From NCBI GenBank assembly GCA_036244855.1, contig BQKZ01000669.1, positions 1 through 64,000 on the forward strand: a stretch of 64,000 nt of DNA, given 5' to 3'. The first letter of the stretch is position 1. The number at the start of each line of letters is the position of its first letter. Source of the stretch: Temnopleurus reevesii. Taxonomy: Eukaryota; Echinodermata; Echinoidea; Temnopleuroida; Temnopleuridae. Below, one piece after another: positions 1 to 11,513 of the stretch. The notes beneath the pieces were generated by a model, which made no database searches, had not been told where the DNA came from, and saw only the letters and a list, made by a program, of their open reading frames with translations. The position numbers were made by a program, and so were the translations under genes.

Positions 1-146
1 CGAACGTCAAATAAATCCTCCTTTGTAATGCTATTCAAATCGTTACCGGTTTGCAATTATTGTGTTCGCACATTTCAATACACAGCGTAAGGATCTATTG
101 TCCCATGACCCGCTTTATTTTACAGAAATAGATCAAATAGATCGTG
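1..146. mobile_element. MITE family A (CACGATATAA termini), copy cut by window edge
   Basis: This lies just downstream (left) of exon 3, in the next collagen intron. It matches the copies at 42312-42482 and 53338-53510 along most of its length: a subterminal cGAACG block, CTCCTTTGTAATGCTATTCAAATCG-like text, a TCAATACACAGCGTA block, and a right end GAAATAG...ATCGTG. There is no coding capacity. Confidence 0.65.
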
Positions 147-193
147 TTTTGGGGAAATAAGGGGAAAAACAAATGACATAAAATAGTACTCAC

Positions 194-395
194 CCTCCGT
201 CTCCTAACTGGATCGTATCGAATTTATGTTTTTGCAATTGCCCATTACTCCCAACGACTCCAAATCTCGTACTGCGTCCTAGATTGAGGTACAGCTTTTC
301 ATTGGCTTGCTGGTCGTAGATAATGAACAACTGTCCGCTCCTCGATGAGGATAGTTTTAACGTCAAGAGGATTGAAAAATCCGTTGCTAAGTATT
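194..395 (-). CDS. Fibrillar collagen (COL5A/COL11A-like), exon 3: core of the TSPN propeptide domain
   Basis: This 202-nt internal exon encodes about 67 residues of the thrombospondin-N-terminal/laminin-G-like fold that caps clade B fibrillar procollagen chains, which are secreted extracellular-matrix proteins. It starts after a pyrimidine-rich tract ending TTTTTCAG and ends at a GGAGG|GTGAGT donor. The reading frame is open. It carries DFSILLTL, then SGQLFIIYDQQ, then YLNLGRS, and ends in LGDG just before the expected WH of the fold. These match in order the DFSIL..., IY(N/D)E..., VGRS and ADGKWH landmarks of COL11A1/COL5A1. It enters in phase 1, matching exon 2, and leaves in phase 2, so the next exon lies left of the window. 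Thrombospondin or NELL-type TSPN domains are possible for this exon alone, but exon 2 favours collagen. The family assignment is from recognition, not a search. Confidence 0.9.
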
Positions 396-2245
396 CTGAA
401 AAATGAAATAGAGTTAAAAAAGAGAGGTTATTCAATATTCGTCTTGACATGGTCTCACAAAAAATTTGACACAGCCGTTATGGCCAGCTTTTCGATTGTT
501 TGTTTGTTTGTTTGGTTAAAGGAATATAGATCAGAAATGGTCAGGATGCAGTTGGTATTGTTTTCGGAGTGTGAGACGCGTTCATTTTGCACGTGAGGCG
601 ATATGCTGTTGAAGAGAGCGACGCATGTCGTCATTTTTGTTTCGCGATAATTAGGCAATTTCTTGGTCGATTTTATTCAAACAAAATTGTGAACATGCTC
701 CAATTTGCTTTTAAAGAACTGCATTATTGTAATATATTTTTAACCGCAGATGACAAAGTAATAATTATCTATCCATCTCTCCCAAAACTGATCTATACGT
801 TTAAACTTCGGCATTCGTTTTCATACGATTATCCTGTGTGTCTCGTTAGGAGAGAGGGACGTGTGATCAACGAATGGGGAAATTAGAGAGCCGGCCTTTT
901 AAGATACCAATGACTCTGATGGCGAAAGACTGTTTTTTTTAGATTATCTAATATACAGGGATTTATAAACCGCTATTACTATCTGACTATACTAAATATA
1001 TTCAACATCGCTAATCTTTGTGAATTGCCAAAGCGTTCATTCTCAAGGAGTTAGCGGAAAAGATATATTTTTAATTTATGTTTGAAGATATTTACACTTC
1101 AAAGATGGAGAATTTTGGTGCTGCTACGACAAATGCACGGTTGTCGGGTTTGGTTTGATGTTGGGAATATGTAGGATTCGTACAAATTCTTATATAGTAA
1201 AATAATTTATATAAAAAAGTATTCTTATAGATACCGATGACTAATTATATTTTCAACAGCTTAAACAACATTTGATACAGGTTGACGAACCATTATTATT
1301 TTCAACCGGGGTCCTTGCTATTTTTAGGGATGATCCGTTCGAATATTTATTATTACAGGTATCTATCTCAGCAAAGATTGTGCTTTCTCTTTCCGAACAA
1401 ATAATGTACAGATCTGTTAAAAGCATTACATGAAACACGAGATCAGGTGCTATTTGAACCTCGAAGGATGGTTCAGAAATAAGGACAAAGAAAAAAAAAT
1501 CCTGTCATTCCTGCGGGATAAGGTGTCTTTTTTGGGTAAATCATCCAGGGGCGGATCATGCCTTCTTTTAACACGTTGGTGTGGGGGGAGGGGGGGGGGG
1601 TTAAGAAAAAGAGGATCGTTCAAGTAATATCTTCCTTACCAGGAACGGGGGAAGAATTGTTATTGCATATTCCCCTCCTTTTTTTTTGATTGGGGGGGGG
1701 GTGCAAAAGCGCTTGGTCCGGAAAAATAAAAAGGTCGCGGCTGTTTTTTTTGGGGGGGGGGGGGGGTGCAAATGCGCTTGGTCTGGAAAATGTCATAAGA
1801 TCGAAGCTCTCTTGGTTACTGGATCCGCCTATGCTGCTCGAGAAAAATCCAAGCGCGGCGGGGAAAATATTACAGCTAGCAGGATTGTCACTTTTTGTGA
1901 AATATCTTCTCTCAAATTTGTTGATTGTGAACATCTACAACTGTATGATCGTGTTTACGGAATGCCCTTGTCTTTAAATTTAATGCAAGTTTAATTCAGG
2001 TTTAATAGGATTCTACAAAAAATTACAGAAATTTCCGCTAAAACAGGGAGATTTGAGCTTGCAGCTTGAGAGAATATAAAGATTAATACATATTGAACGT
2101 TTATATAGGGCCCCATTGCATAAAAATCAAAATCATGAGGACTTTGCCAACAATGATAAAACCCTGTTAAACCTTAAATACTGATTTGCTGCTACATTAC
2201 GTCGTCATCTATTTTACTTTTGGTGTAGTTCGCGATAATTATTGG

Positions 2246-2493
2246 CACTGTGAGCAGAAGGGACAAATGATTCGGAGAAAGCTTCTCCATTTCATTCCAG
2301 CCATCAGAATAGCTTCATGAACCTGAGAGAGAATAACTTCCCTGTTTATTCACTGAACAGGTGCGACATTTGCTCGACATTTCTCAACAGAATACAAGGG
2401 ACAGAAATTCCCTTGTGTGCATCTAGCTACTGTGAATGCTTAAATGGAAGATATTTAAGTTGTCCAAATTATTTGGCCCTTCTGCTCAGAGTG
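2246..2493. mobile_element. MITE family B (CACTGTGAGCAGAAGGGACAAA termini)
   Basis: A 248-bp element whose first 22 bases are repeated inverted at its end with two mismatches. Inside there is no ORF. Relatives in this window are at 25903-26133 and 43868-44417. It lies in intron 2. Confidence 0.75.
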
Positions 2494-2501
2494 TGAACCC
2501 T

Positions 2502-2709
2502 AAGGAGGTGATGTCCAAAAAGTGGCAATTGATCGCAAATAAACTGCAAATCAATTGTAATATGCATTTTCATTCGCGTGTAATATGCATTTTCATTCGC
2601 GCGTGATATGCACTTCTAACAAGAGGCGCATGAAAAAACGATTTAGATTGGCAGTTCTGATCAACTGCCATTTGCGATCAATTGAAACTTTTGAACAACA
2701 CCCCCTTTA
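2502..2709. mobile_element. Inverted-repeat element (AAGGAGGTG.../...CACCCCCTTT)
   Basis: About 39 bp at each end pair imperfectly. Both arms contain CAATTGATCGCAAAT in inverted orientation. The middle carries a small direct repeat of about 22 bp (TAATATGCATTTTCATTCGCG, near 2560 and 2582). It lies 9 bp from a family B element. Confidence 0.7.
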
Positions 2710-2770
2710 GTCTCCTTCCTCAGAGAGCTAGACAAGAGGGGAACTTTCTATTTTCGTTGCGTTTACTTAC

Positions 2771-2962
2771 CTCCGAATAACTCATTGGTTTGACGAGTGA
2801 TTGATGCTTGGTTTAAACTATAAGCTCTGTCTATTCTTTCTGTGTTAGCTTCATAATCAATGGGTCTTGACTGACATCGTCCTTCTACGGAGGATACTCC
2901 TCACGGTCTTCCGTTCAATGCCTCGTCGGGGAAATTTAGCTCCTTTATAAAATCCACAGTAC
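2771..2962 (-). CDS. Fibrillar collagen (COL5A/COL11A-like), exon 2: N-terminal part of the TSPN domain, with an in-frame TGA
   Basis: This 192-nt exon is phase 1 at both ends. It is bounded by a pyrimidine-rich tract ending ATGCAG and by GGAG|GTAAGT. Translated from exon 1 it reads GTVDFIKELNF, then one TGA at 2903-2901, then a segment with GRCQSRP, DRAYSLNQASITRQ and TNELFG, joining exon 3 at EYLATDFSIL. The order follows the start of COL11A1/COL5A1: VDVLKALDF, a GFC cysteine, DTAYRVSKQAQL, then a QLFP-type motif before DFSIL. Similarity continues on both sides of the stop in the same frame, so this is one exon and not two ORFs. The TGA could be a sequencing error, a null allele, or an early pseudogene mark. 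It also lies inside GTGAGG, a possible alternative 5' splice site. The exon identity is strong; the status of the stop is unknown. Confidence 0.86.
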
Positions 2963-3471
2963 CTGCATGATGGACGAATAGAAGAAAATAGTTTAATTAC
3001 GAAACGCTTATCAATGTTTATTAGTATTGGCTTACATAATATTCATACATTGTAACTAGTATTTCATTTAAACCCTTTTGTAATAATAAACAAAAAAGTA
3101 AATAATAATAATGATAATAATAACAACACTGATAATACTATTTTTAAAAAGCAGCTTCAGAAATTATCCGAAAATCTTTTTTTTTTCCTTCTACCGAAGG
3201 GTAGTATTTCGAAACTTTCATAATGACTTCTCAAACCCTTTAGAAAAAAGGGCTAAAGAGACGGCTTGTTACCGATAACATCACAAATTTCAGACAATGA
3301 ATTACATCTACAAGATAATTCCAAATCAGGTCAAAATCACTTGGTGCAGATGAACCACCGGACACGGTCAAGACCACTAGTACAGAAAGGAAACGTGTAA
3401 GCCATTGAGGAGGAAATATGATCATTCGGTGGTTTAATAGTTTCACGCTAATATTTATCAGTCGTGTTTCC

Positions 3472-4139
3472 TTAAAGGGGAACACACCCCTGGAATTATC
3501 GTGTTCTCATTGAATGGAGAAAAATTAGATGAACAACCTTCGGAAATTTGAGCACAATCGGACAATCCGTTCATACATTATACATTTTCAACGGTAATGA
3601 TATGATGATCCCTTCCGCTGATGGGGTTCCGTGCGATCGGCAACATTGACGGAATCTGTGACGTCATGTCGGAGAGCTCGTCATTTACTCTGTGTATAAC
3701 ATTTTGCATTTTCTTCTTTTTCAGAAAATTCAACAAAACGTTGGTTATTCTAAGTTTTACATTGTTCAATTTTCAAGCTCTTATGAACGAAGTGAATAAA
3801 GAGTTGTCCACAATATTTTGGCAAATTTGGCGACCGCACGGATCCCCATCAGCGGCAGGTTTCGTGATATCATAGATAATTTGAAAATTCATAACTTTTT
3901 AACGGATTGTCCACTTTTGATTCCCTTCTCCCTGAACACTTTTTCTAAGCGTGTACGTTCAGCGGTCAGCTGCTCGCAGGGAATGTGCATGAGCTCTTAA
4001 AAATAATGAGATGCCATAACTGNAGAAGTTCGGAAATCACAACAGTGACGTGTTAGGATGAAAGGGGAATACAAATCTTTTCTTATCGCTAAGCAGTATA
4101 ATATACTTTTTTTTTACAATCGCCTGACTTCCCCTTTAA
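3472..4139. mobile_element. Family C inverted-repeat element (TTAAAGGGGAA termini), copy 1, interrupted by an N
   Basis: A 668-bp element beginning TTAAAGGGGAACACACCC and ending ACTTCCCCTTTAA. The inner parts of the arms carry blocks such as AATTTGAGC and GGACAATCCGTTCA, seen inverted near 3880-3910. The best-preserved relative is at 53729-54327. An N at 4022 falls inside, so the internal length is unsure. Short ORFs in it are not genes. Confidence 0.65.
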
Positions 4140-4257
4140 TAATAATATACCTTGATAACAACAATAAAAAAAAACTACCATTAGTTTGATAGGAAGTAGT
4201 GATGCATACTGTAATTCATCCCCTACTCACAAAGAATATCAGCCTAATACAACAATG

Positions 4258-5729
4258 GCTTTTGATAAAAACATAGACATATCAAATCCACATTATGGGC
4301 TTCAACGTAATAACACGAAGGTCATGAATGAGTTATCACTAAAAATAATCTGTTTATGTCAAACGTCTGATTTCCCTTTCGACCGCAAAGAAAAAGTATG
4401 AGAATTACAGTTGGGGGTCATATCGATGCACTAACATGTGGAAGAGTCATATTGTAGCTGTTCTATATAAACCAGAGGATCGCAGGTTCGAATCCCACTC
4501 TTGGTGCCCATTCCATTCAGCAAAAAATGTATACACAATGTGCTACACTCTACCCAAGTGTGATTGGGCACCGGTGGGAAGCACCGGTTTTAGCAGTGAG
4601 TACTGCTGTGAGCACACTGCTGGAATACTCCCCACGGAGGGTAAAGTGAGCACGCATCGTATGCTCGCATGCCTGAATCCCGAAAAAAAATTCAAAACCA
4701 CGAACAAGAACTGGAAGGATGTTTCCTTCATTTTCGTGTCAACCAAAATGTTTTTTTTTATAGATCCAATGCGGGCAAGGTGAACATTGGTTATCATTAT
4801 CTTCACGCCGATGAAAGTTTACCTAATTTTTCGGTTATTTACACGACATGGTAAAAATTCAAATGTTGTTGCACCCAAGTATTATGGCATCTGTTCTACG
4901 GGGTATTAACCCTTTGACTACAGAATTTCTTAATTCTCGTACGCTTTAAACGGGTTCTACCCGGTCCCGGCAGTCAATGGATTAAAGGGCCCGATTCATG
5001 TACTGTCTGCTAGTCTTACAAAAAGCAGAATCCCCATGTCGTGATGACAAATTTCATGGCCAGTTTATGAAAACGGATTTCACTATAAGAAAACATAGAT
5101 CATGATTAAAATATCACATAGACACAGCTTCCGCCAACAATTTTTGCGACGTCTGTGTTTACATGTGACGTCACGGCATTTGGAGGAGAGATAGAAAGGA
5201 AATATGGTCCGTGGGCGTGTTTTGTCTGCTGATTGACAAGGAGCCTTGATTGACTGGTGAATGAAATTCGTCGATGGTGCGGGGTAGAACTATCCACGGG
5301 CTTTATAAGTCAAGTGTAACGACAATTCCAGAATATTTGGGGAGGGGTGTGGATGATGGTTTCGAAGCCGCAATAAAGTGATGCAAATGAAGCTCGACCC
5401 TTTTTTTTTCTTTTTCAAAAAAATATTACGATTTGACTTTCATGTCCCGGATGTGAACTGATACAGGGATATATAGGTAATGTGGACTTTTGCCCACTCC
5501 TGAGTTTTCGATCACTTTATTTGGTCTCGGGATTTCAAATGGATGTGAAAGGCTGGAGGTTTGACATCTTCTTTCATTATATCCATACATTTGTCTATAA
5601 AAGCTCACGATTCAAGTACATCGTATTCGAGCAAAGGAGCAGGTAACGGTTAATTTAAGATTTAAGAGTGGGTTTATCCATCTACCGAAAAATGATCTTA
5701 GTAACGCATGAAAATCAATTCATGTTTGT
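4258..5729. repeat. First half of an apparent 1.47-kb tandem duplication abutting an N
   Basis: It begins GCTTTTGATAAAAACATAG and ends CAATTCATGTTTGT directly before the N at 5730. The same sequence restarts directly after the N. The two halves are nearly identical but differ by SNPs and small indels, for example about 29 bp present near 5580-5608 and missing in the second half. This is the level expected between alleles. The unit contains a tRNA-like SINE (4436-4700). Confidence 0.85.
4436..4700 (+). mobile_element. tRNA-derived SINE, second subtype
   Basis: A tRNA-like head has a B box (GCAGGTTCGAATCCCAC) near 4486-4502. Its body (CATTCAGCAAAAAATGTAT..., GTGCTACACTC, TGGGCACCGGTGGGAAGC) shares its layout with the Glu-like SINEs elsewhere in the window: a CCTTCAGC-type block and a TGTGCTGCACTC-type block. 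It is not a functional tRNA gene. The duplicate at 5909-6170 is likely its allele. Confidence 0.65.
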
Positions 5730-5730
5730 N

Positions 5731-7193
5731 GCTTTTGATAAAAACATAGACATATCAAATCCACATTATGGGCTTCAACGTAATAACACGAAGGTCATGA
5801 ATGAGTTATCACTAAAAATAATCTGTTTATGTCAAACGTCTGATTTCCCTTTCGACCGCAAAGAAAAAGTATGAGAATTACAGTTGGGGGTCATATCGAT
5901 GCACTAACATGTGGAAGAGTCATATTGTAGCTGTTCTATATAAACCAGAGGATCGCAGGTTCGAATCCCACTCTTGGTGCCCATTCCATTCAGCAAAAAA
6001 TGTATACACAATGTGCTACACTCTACCCAAGTGTGATTGGGCACCGGTGGGAAGCACCGGTTTTAGCAGTGAGTACTGCTGTGAGCACACTGCTGGAATA
6101 CTCCCCACGGAGGGTAAAGTGAGCACGCATCGTATGCTCGCATGCCTGAATCCCGAAAAAAATTCAAAACCACGAACAAGAACTGGAAGGATGTTTCCTT
6201 CATTTTCGTGTCAACCAAAATGTATTTTTTTATAGATCCAATGCGGGCAAGGTGAACATTGGTTATCATTATCTTCACGCCGATGAAAGTTTACCTAATT
6301 TTTCGGTTATTTACACGACATGGTAAAAATTCAAATGTTGTTGCACCCAAGTATTATGGCATCTGTTCTACGGGGTATTAACCCTTTGACTACAGAATTT
6401 CTTAATTCTCGTATACTTTAAACGGGTACTATCCGGTCCTAGCAGTCAATGAGTTTTAACAGTGTTAAAGGACCAATTGATGTACTGTCTGTTAGTCTTA
6501 CCAACAAGCAGAATCCCCATGTCGTGATGACAAATTTCATGGCCAGTTTATGAAAACGGATTTCACTATAAGAAAACATAGATCATGATTAAAATATCAC
6601 ATAGACACAGCTTCCGCCAACAATTTTTGCGACGTCTGTGTTTACATGTGACGTCACGGCATTTGGAGGAGAGATAGAAAGGAAATATGGTCCGTGGGCG
6701 TGTTTAGTCTGCTGATTGACAAGGAGCCTTGATTGACTGGTGAATGAAATTCGTCGATGGTGCGGGGTAGAACTATCCACGGGCTTTATAAGTCAAGTGT
6801 AACGACAATTCCAGAATATTTGGGGAGGGGTGTGGATGATGGTTTCGAAGCCGCAATAAAGTGATGCAAATGAAGCTCGACCCTTTTTTTTTCTTTTTCA
6901 AAAAAATATTACGATTTGACTTTCATGTCCCGGATGTGAACTGATACAGGGATATATAGGTAATGTGGACTTTTGCCCACTCCAGAGTTTTCGATCACTT
7001 TATTTGGTCTCGGGATTTCAAATGGATGTGAAAGGCTGGAGGTTTGACATCTTCCTTCTCACGATTCAAGTACATCGTATTCGAGCAAAGGAGCAGGTAA
7101 CGGTTAATTTAGGATTTAAGAGTGGATTTAATGGCTATCCATCTATTAACCGAAAAATGATCTTAGTAACGCATGAAAATCAATTCATGTTTG
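5731..7193. repeat. Second half of the apparent 1.47-kb duplication
   Basis: It starts immediately after the N at 5730 with the same bases as 4258. It stays aligned to about 7193 (CATGTTTGC), where it runs on into unique sequence. It is most easily read as the other haplotype of the same locus. ORFs in both halves appear as pairs for this reason. Confidence 0.85.
5909..6170 (+). mobile_element. tRNA-derived SINE, duplicate of the 4436 copy
   Basis: Almost identical to 4436-4700, with single-base indels in A runs. It belongs to the second half of the probable haplotype duplication. Confidence 0.6.
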
Positions 7194-7199
7194 CCCCAA

Positions 7200-10100
7200 G
7201 AAAAATTACTTTTTAAGATTTTTACAAGTATAGGTATATTTCCATGATTTCTATAGCGTTGCTAGGTCAGACGAAATAATAGTAGCTTGCCCAATATGCT
7301 AACAAACAATCTAGTCGATGCTAGATCACTCTTTGAAATTATGACATAGGTAAACAAGCATTTTAATGATCGTACTTTTCATAATGTCGTAAATTATGAT
7401 AACTTGAGTGGTCTATTGTTGGATCGAAAGTATAGAAACCAGGACAATGCAAACGCCCCTACGGCTAGACGAGGTGGGAAGCGAGAGTATGAACGGACCC
7501 CGTGGTGCAATTATCCACCCCTGGGGAGGGCACCACGTCTGTTTGTAGGCGTTTACAGAAAGTTGAGACGACCGTAAGCAAATATTTTATGCCATATGGT
7601 ATGCAGGTTTTGAAGTATTTTTATGCTGAAAATACATTTATATCCATGCCACAGGTATGACTGTGACTTTCTCTTCTCAAAACAGCATATTACTATGAAA
7701 CAGAAACTTTGTTGAACGCGAGGGTTTCAAGCGTTAATCATTTGTTCAATTTGTACTATTCTAGAAAAGGGTTCGTAAATGGTAGGAATTGTTTCATTTT
7801 ATCCTGCCATGGATTAAAAGGATAGAACTCTAGAATTATATGGTAAAGAGTTTAGACTCGTTACTTTCACCCAGTTTAGTACAGAGGGAAATTGGGCCAA
7901 CAATAGAATAATGAACTTCACATAACCTGCAGATCATAACCTTAAGTTAAAGAATTGCCATTTTACCGCAAGATTAATTGCACTGTCTGGGATTTACAGA
8001 CGGTTTTCACACAAATGTTTCGTTTTCAGGCGATGGTTTCTCCATAGGTTTCAACCGCCAGAGCAAACGGATGGGCGTGGATCAAATTTTGACCTCGATG
8101 TCTTTGGAATTTATTTGGGAAATATGACACGATTTCACCAGATTTTGTATGGAATCTATATTTGTCTAAATAACTGTGACGATGTTCCCAGCACAGAACA
8201 TCACAAAGTTCACCTTTTCTATGTTGGATTGTTATTTGGGGGAATATTTGAAATTAAAATACATTACATGTGTAACGACATGGCATCTTCGTGACGAAAA
8301 CAAATAAAAGCAACTGGATATTCGCTGTACGAACACAGATTATATACAATATGTGTTTACCATGGCAGCGACCAAAAGTGACAATCAAATATGATGTACA
8401 TTTCAAAAGGCGAGGTGTGACTTGCAGTCATCAGATATTCTGTATGTGTTCTCTTTCTCCTGAGGAACAAACCATCGACTAAAATTTGTTTCCTGGAAAG
8501 AGAAGGCAAATAATAAGGCAGGAATGCACGATGCCATCCTTGAAAAAGAATCAATGGGACGCAAAATTTAGAAATGTGTTAACATCTACCGAAGACAGCA
8601 TAGCAGTGTGCATAAGCGGCGCCATTGTGGTGCAATGAAAACCCGATGATCGCAAAGACAAGGAAACTGCCAACTTCATAGAACAAAGCTGGTATTAAAA
8701 TATGCTGGCGAGGAATAAAATATGTTTCAAGGTACATAAAGACGTATGGTAGTCTAGTGGAATAAAAAGCGGATCAAGATATCTGAGAATGGTTTCAAGT
8801 TGGTTCGATAATCAACACAGTAGTCCCATTTACTACTTTCTGTGTTCGCTTCATAGGAAAGTGATTTGACGGTTATTAGAATCAATACTATTCCTGGTTT
8901 CGCGCCACTTTCACGAGAATTTTTTTTAAAGAATATAACTTTGGTTCATGGTAAACAAAAAGTGAGTAACCCTGACGAAATGAGCCTCCGAACTTCGCTG
9001 TCCAGCCGGCTTAACTTTATTAAGCCAGACTTCATGTGGTTATTCTACTTTTCACAAACATAATTCCACGTGGGGTTGCATCATTGTCCTTCAATTTGTG
9101 AGTAAAATGCTATAACCGAGACTGCTTACCAAGAACGGAGAGCTACTACATCGTCAATTGATCAAACCTAGTAATACACTGTTAGAAGTTTCGTAAGCAT
9201 TAAATCCTGTTCATAGATTGATTTTTCCAGAAATTTCATTGGGTTGGTGACAAGAATTAAGAGCTCTGAAACTTTTTCATGTGCAATACAAGTCATTAAA
9301 TAGTATCTGTTCCTTGACCGCCAAACAGTGCTATTTTGGTAGTCAATGCAATCACACCCATGACAAGCCAATTTACCATTCAAACATTAATTTTGATATT
9401 CTAAGATTGTGGTCGACCACCACCACCCCCATCCCCCGAACACATTTTGGGATTTAGTGGCAACTTTTCTGTAAAAAATAATTCCATACTCGTGGGTCTA
9501 CCAATGACATGTAGTATATGCCTACATATTCTTCCAATTACAGACATCTCCTCGGTACACAAACAAGAAAAGAAACCGATTCTGGCAATACCTCGACATC
9601 GAGGCATTTTTTAAGCCATCGCACAAATTAACGGGAATCTTTCTTTATCAAACTATGTATATATACATAATATAACTTCCTATTCGTGCAGTACAAGAGG
9701 GCAATATAATTCATCGTGGGGGGCTACATTATCTGAATGGACACCTGTTCATTGCGGTCGTTCATTGTCACTCATAATTTCATCCTAAGATCTTTCCAGA
9801 CTTGACTTAAAAGGTCCTCATTTTCCTCTCCATCCAGATGACTCAGGATGCCTAAATCGGTTGCAAATGTTGTGGTTAAGACATTCCTAACGAGAAACAT
9901 CCTAGATGGAGGAATTGCCTGCTTCAACGCGAATCAATCAAAGTTATCTTACAATAAAGCGATCAATTTTAGCAAATACTGTTCTTCCCCAAACATGTTT
10001 TCGCCTTTATCCAAATCTTCCATTCAAAATGGGCCTACAACCAAGATGAAATTAAAAGTAAGCAACAAAAAGAATGACATTCTTCTCTAATAATCAAGGC

Positions 10101-10800
10101 TGTCGTAAGCAAAAATCGAGCAGAAGTCTGTTGGAGCCTACTTGTTCTACTATCACGTAGCCCCTGTGTACATTTTAGAGGTCATATCTGATTTTTGTCG
10201 TGCCCACAAAATTGATGTTCACGGAATTGCCCCAAACTATAACGAGGATATGCCAAGTGATTTTGCAAGAAAAACGTATAACGATAGAGTAACAAGTGAA
10301 TAAATGCTCAGAAAATGGGCTTCGTCGAGACGTAAAATATCCTACTGCCCCATGTGCTGCTTTTTGTGTAAGTTACAGTGAAAATATGGACGTGGTGACT
10401 AAAATCACCTAACTTCAATCCAATTTGAAACTATTCTGAATTTTCCTTGTCTGCTTGGAAACGCTAGTCTTCTTGTGGGTTGTTTCAACATCCATCATCG
10501 CCCTAACAATTTATTTTTGTTTATTACTTTATCAAAGTTCTTTGCAAGCGCTCGATATCAGCTTTAAATTTAATCTTGTTTGGATGGGAAAACTGACTAT
10601 TGTAAAACGGGTCATGTACTATTGACGGACCAAGAGTAGCTCGGGTGACCTTAGTTCCCAACAAATGGTTTCATTTGAAACTATGAAGGCAAAGGACTTA
10701 CGAGGGTCATGTGTTTGTTATTTCCATATTTAAATCATCGGAAGACGTTTAATTTACGCTTCGCAGGACAGACGGTTGAACGTCCCAATGGAATCGCATC
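7200..10800. other. Intron 1 stretch with no recognised element
   Basis: I see no repeat shared with the rest of the window, no RNA gene and no splice-flanked open frame. A small local hairpin-like GTGGTGC...GCACCAC pair sits near 7502-7546, in a slightly GC-richer patch (7450-7570). Confidence 0.4.
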
Positions 10801-10929
10801 AGGGGTCTGTTACATACAATAAATACAATTAATAGGAAATTAATCGCATCTCTTTGATGCATGTTATGCCATAGACTTACAATTAATATCAATCGTAAGA
10901 TTGATTGCATCTTTTATGATACAGACCCT
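10801..10929. mobile_element. Small MITE with AGGGGTCTGT / ACAGACCCT ends
   Basis: A 129-bp segment whose ends AGGGGTCTGTTACAT and ATGATACAGACCCT are inverted partners. The inside has further ATTGATTGCATC/GATGC symmetry. It has no coding capacity. Confidence 0.55.
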
Positions 10930-11350
10930 AGATCACAATCGGTGAGGCTGATCTAGAGTACAGGGTTCATCATAAATTTGCCATTGAACTGACAGACCAA
11001 CCGTGATGGCAGGAAGTTCAAGGGTGGGTATCTATCTCTCCCGTGTTGCCATCACTGCTTCCATCTGGTAACACCTAACATACAAACCACATGTCGGCAA
11101 ACACCACTGCACAACGCCCACGCTTGCACATCTTGCTGATCTGCCGTTAGCAGGCGGCACCGATGTGGTCCGTAACCAATGGTTTCAAGAAAATCTAATA
11201 ACATGACGTGACCCGACATAGATACATGAATTCATATGTGCCTTCCTCTCTGTGACAAATGTGACAACTTATATTTCGTAAAAAGTAGACTTACACAGAA
11301 GCAAAATCTTATGTAGTTACAAGTTAAATTGCGTCTATTACAAGGGAAAA

Positions 11351-11513
11351 GATATACACTATTTCCGCAAAATATAGTGGGTCATGGGACAAAAGATCCG
11401 TACGCCTTAAATTGAACTGTATGAGCACAACAATCAAAAGCCGCATCTGATTTTAAAAGAATTACAAAGAAGCATTGAATTGGCGTTCGACTTAATTTTG
11501 CGGAAATACTGTT
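11351..11513. mobile_element. MITE family A, copy 2
   Basis: Shows the CTATTTCCGCAAAATA left subterminal block and, inverted, GGCGTTCGACTTAATTTTGCGGAAATA at the right. Between them lie GATCCGTACGCCTTAAATTGAA and a TGAGCACAACAATC block, as in the other copies. The right part recurs after the N at 12695. Confidence 0.65.

Larger units (their letters stand above)
396..2770 (-). other. Intron 2 of the collagen gene
   Basis: The intron is bounded by GTAAGT (2770-2765) and TTTCAG (401-396). From right to left it holds a 208-bp inverted-repeat element (2502-2709), a second one (2246-2493), a fragment starting GGGCCCCATTGCATAA near 2108 that resembles the end of the element at 46925-47071, and G-homopolymer tracts at 1586-1600, 1693-1700 and 1752-1766. 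The part from 396 to 1550 shows nothing recognisable. Short ORFs across the G tracts are composition artefacts. Confidence 0.7.

Noticed and set aside
1686..1994. Overlapping ORFs around the G tracts
   Set aside because: They depend on poly-G runs, overlap in several frames and on both strands, and show no domain.
2901..2903. TGA as a selenocysteine codon or programmed readthrough
   Set aside because: Fibrillar collagen propeptides are not known selenoproteins and no UTR is in view to judge. A CpG mutation or sequencing error explains it.
3240..3485. Minus-strand ORF with a hydrophobic stretch (LSVLVVLTVSGGSSAPSDF)
   Set aside because: No partner exon with matching phase and no recognisable family. 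The signal peptide of the collagen is better explained by 35636-35750.
4258..7193. A genuine recent segmental duplication
   Set aside because: The boundary coincides exactly with a single N and the differences are allele-like. An assembly artefact is simpler.
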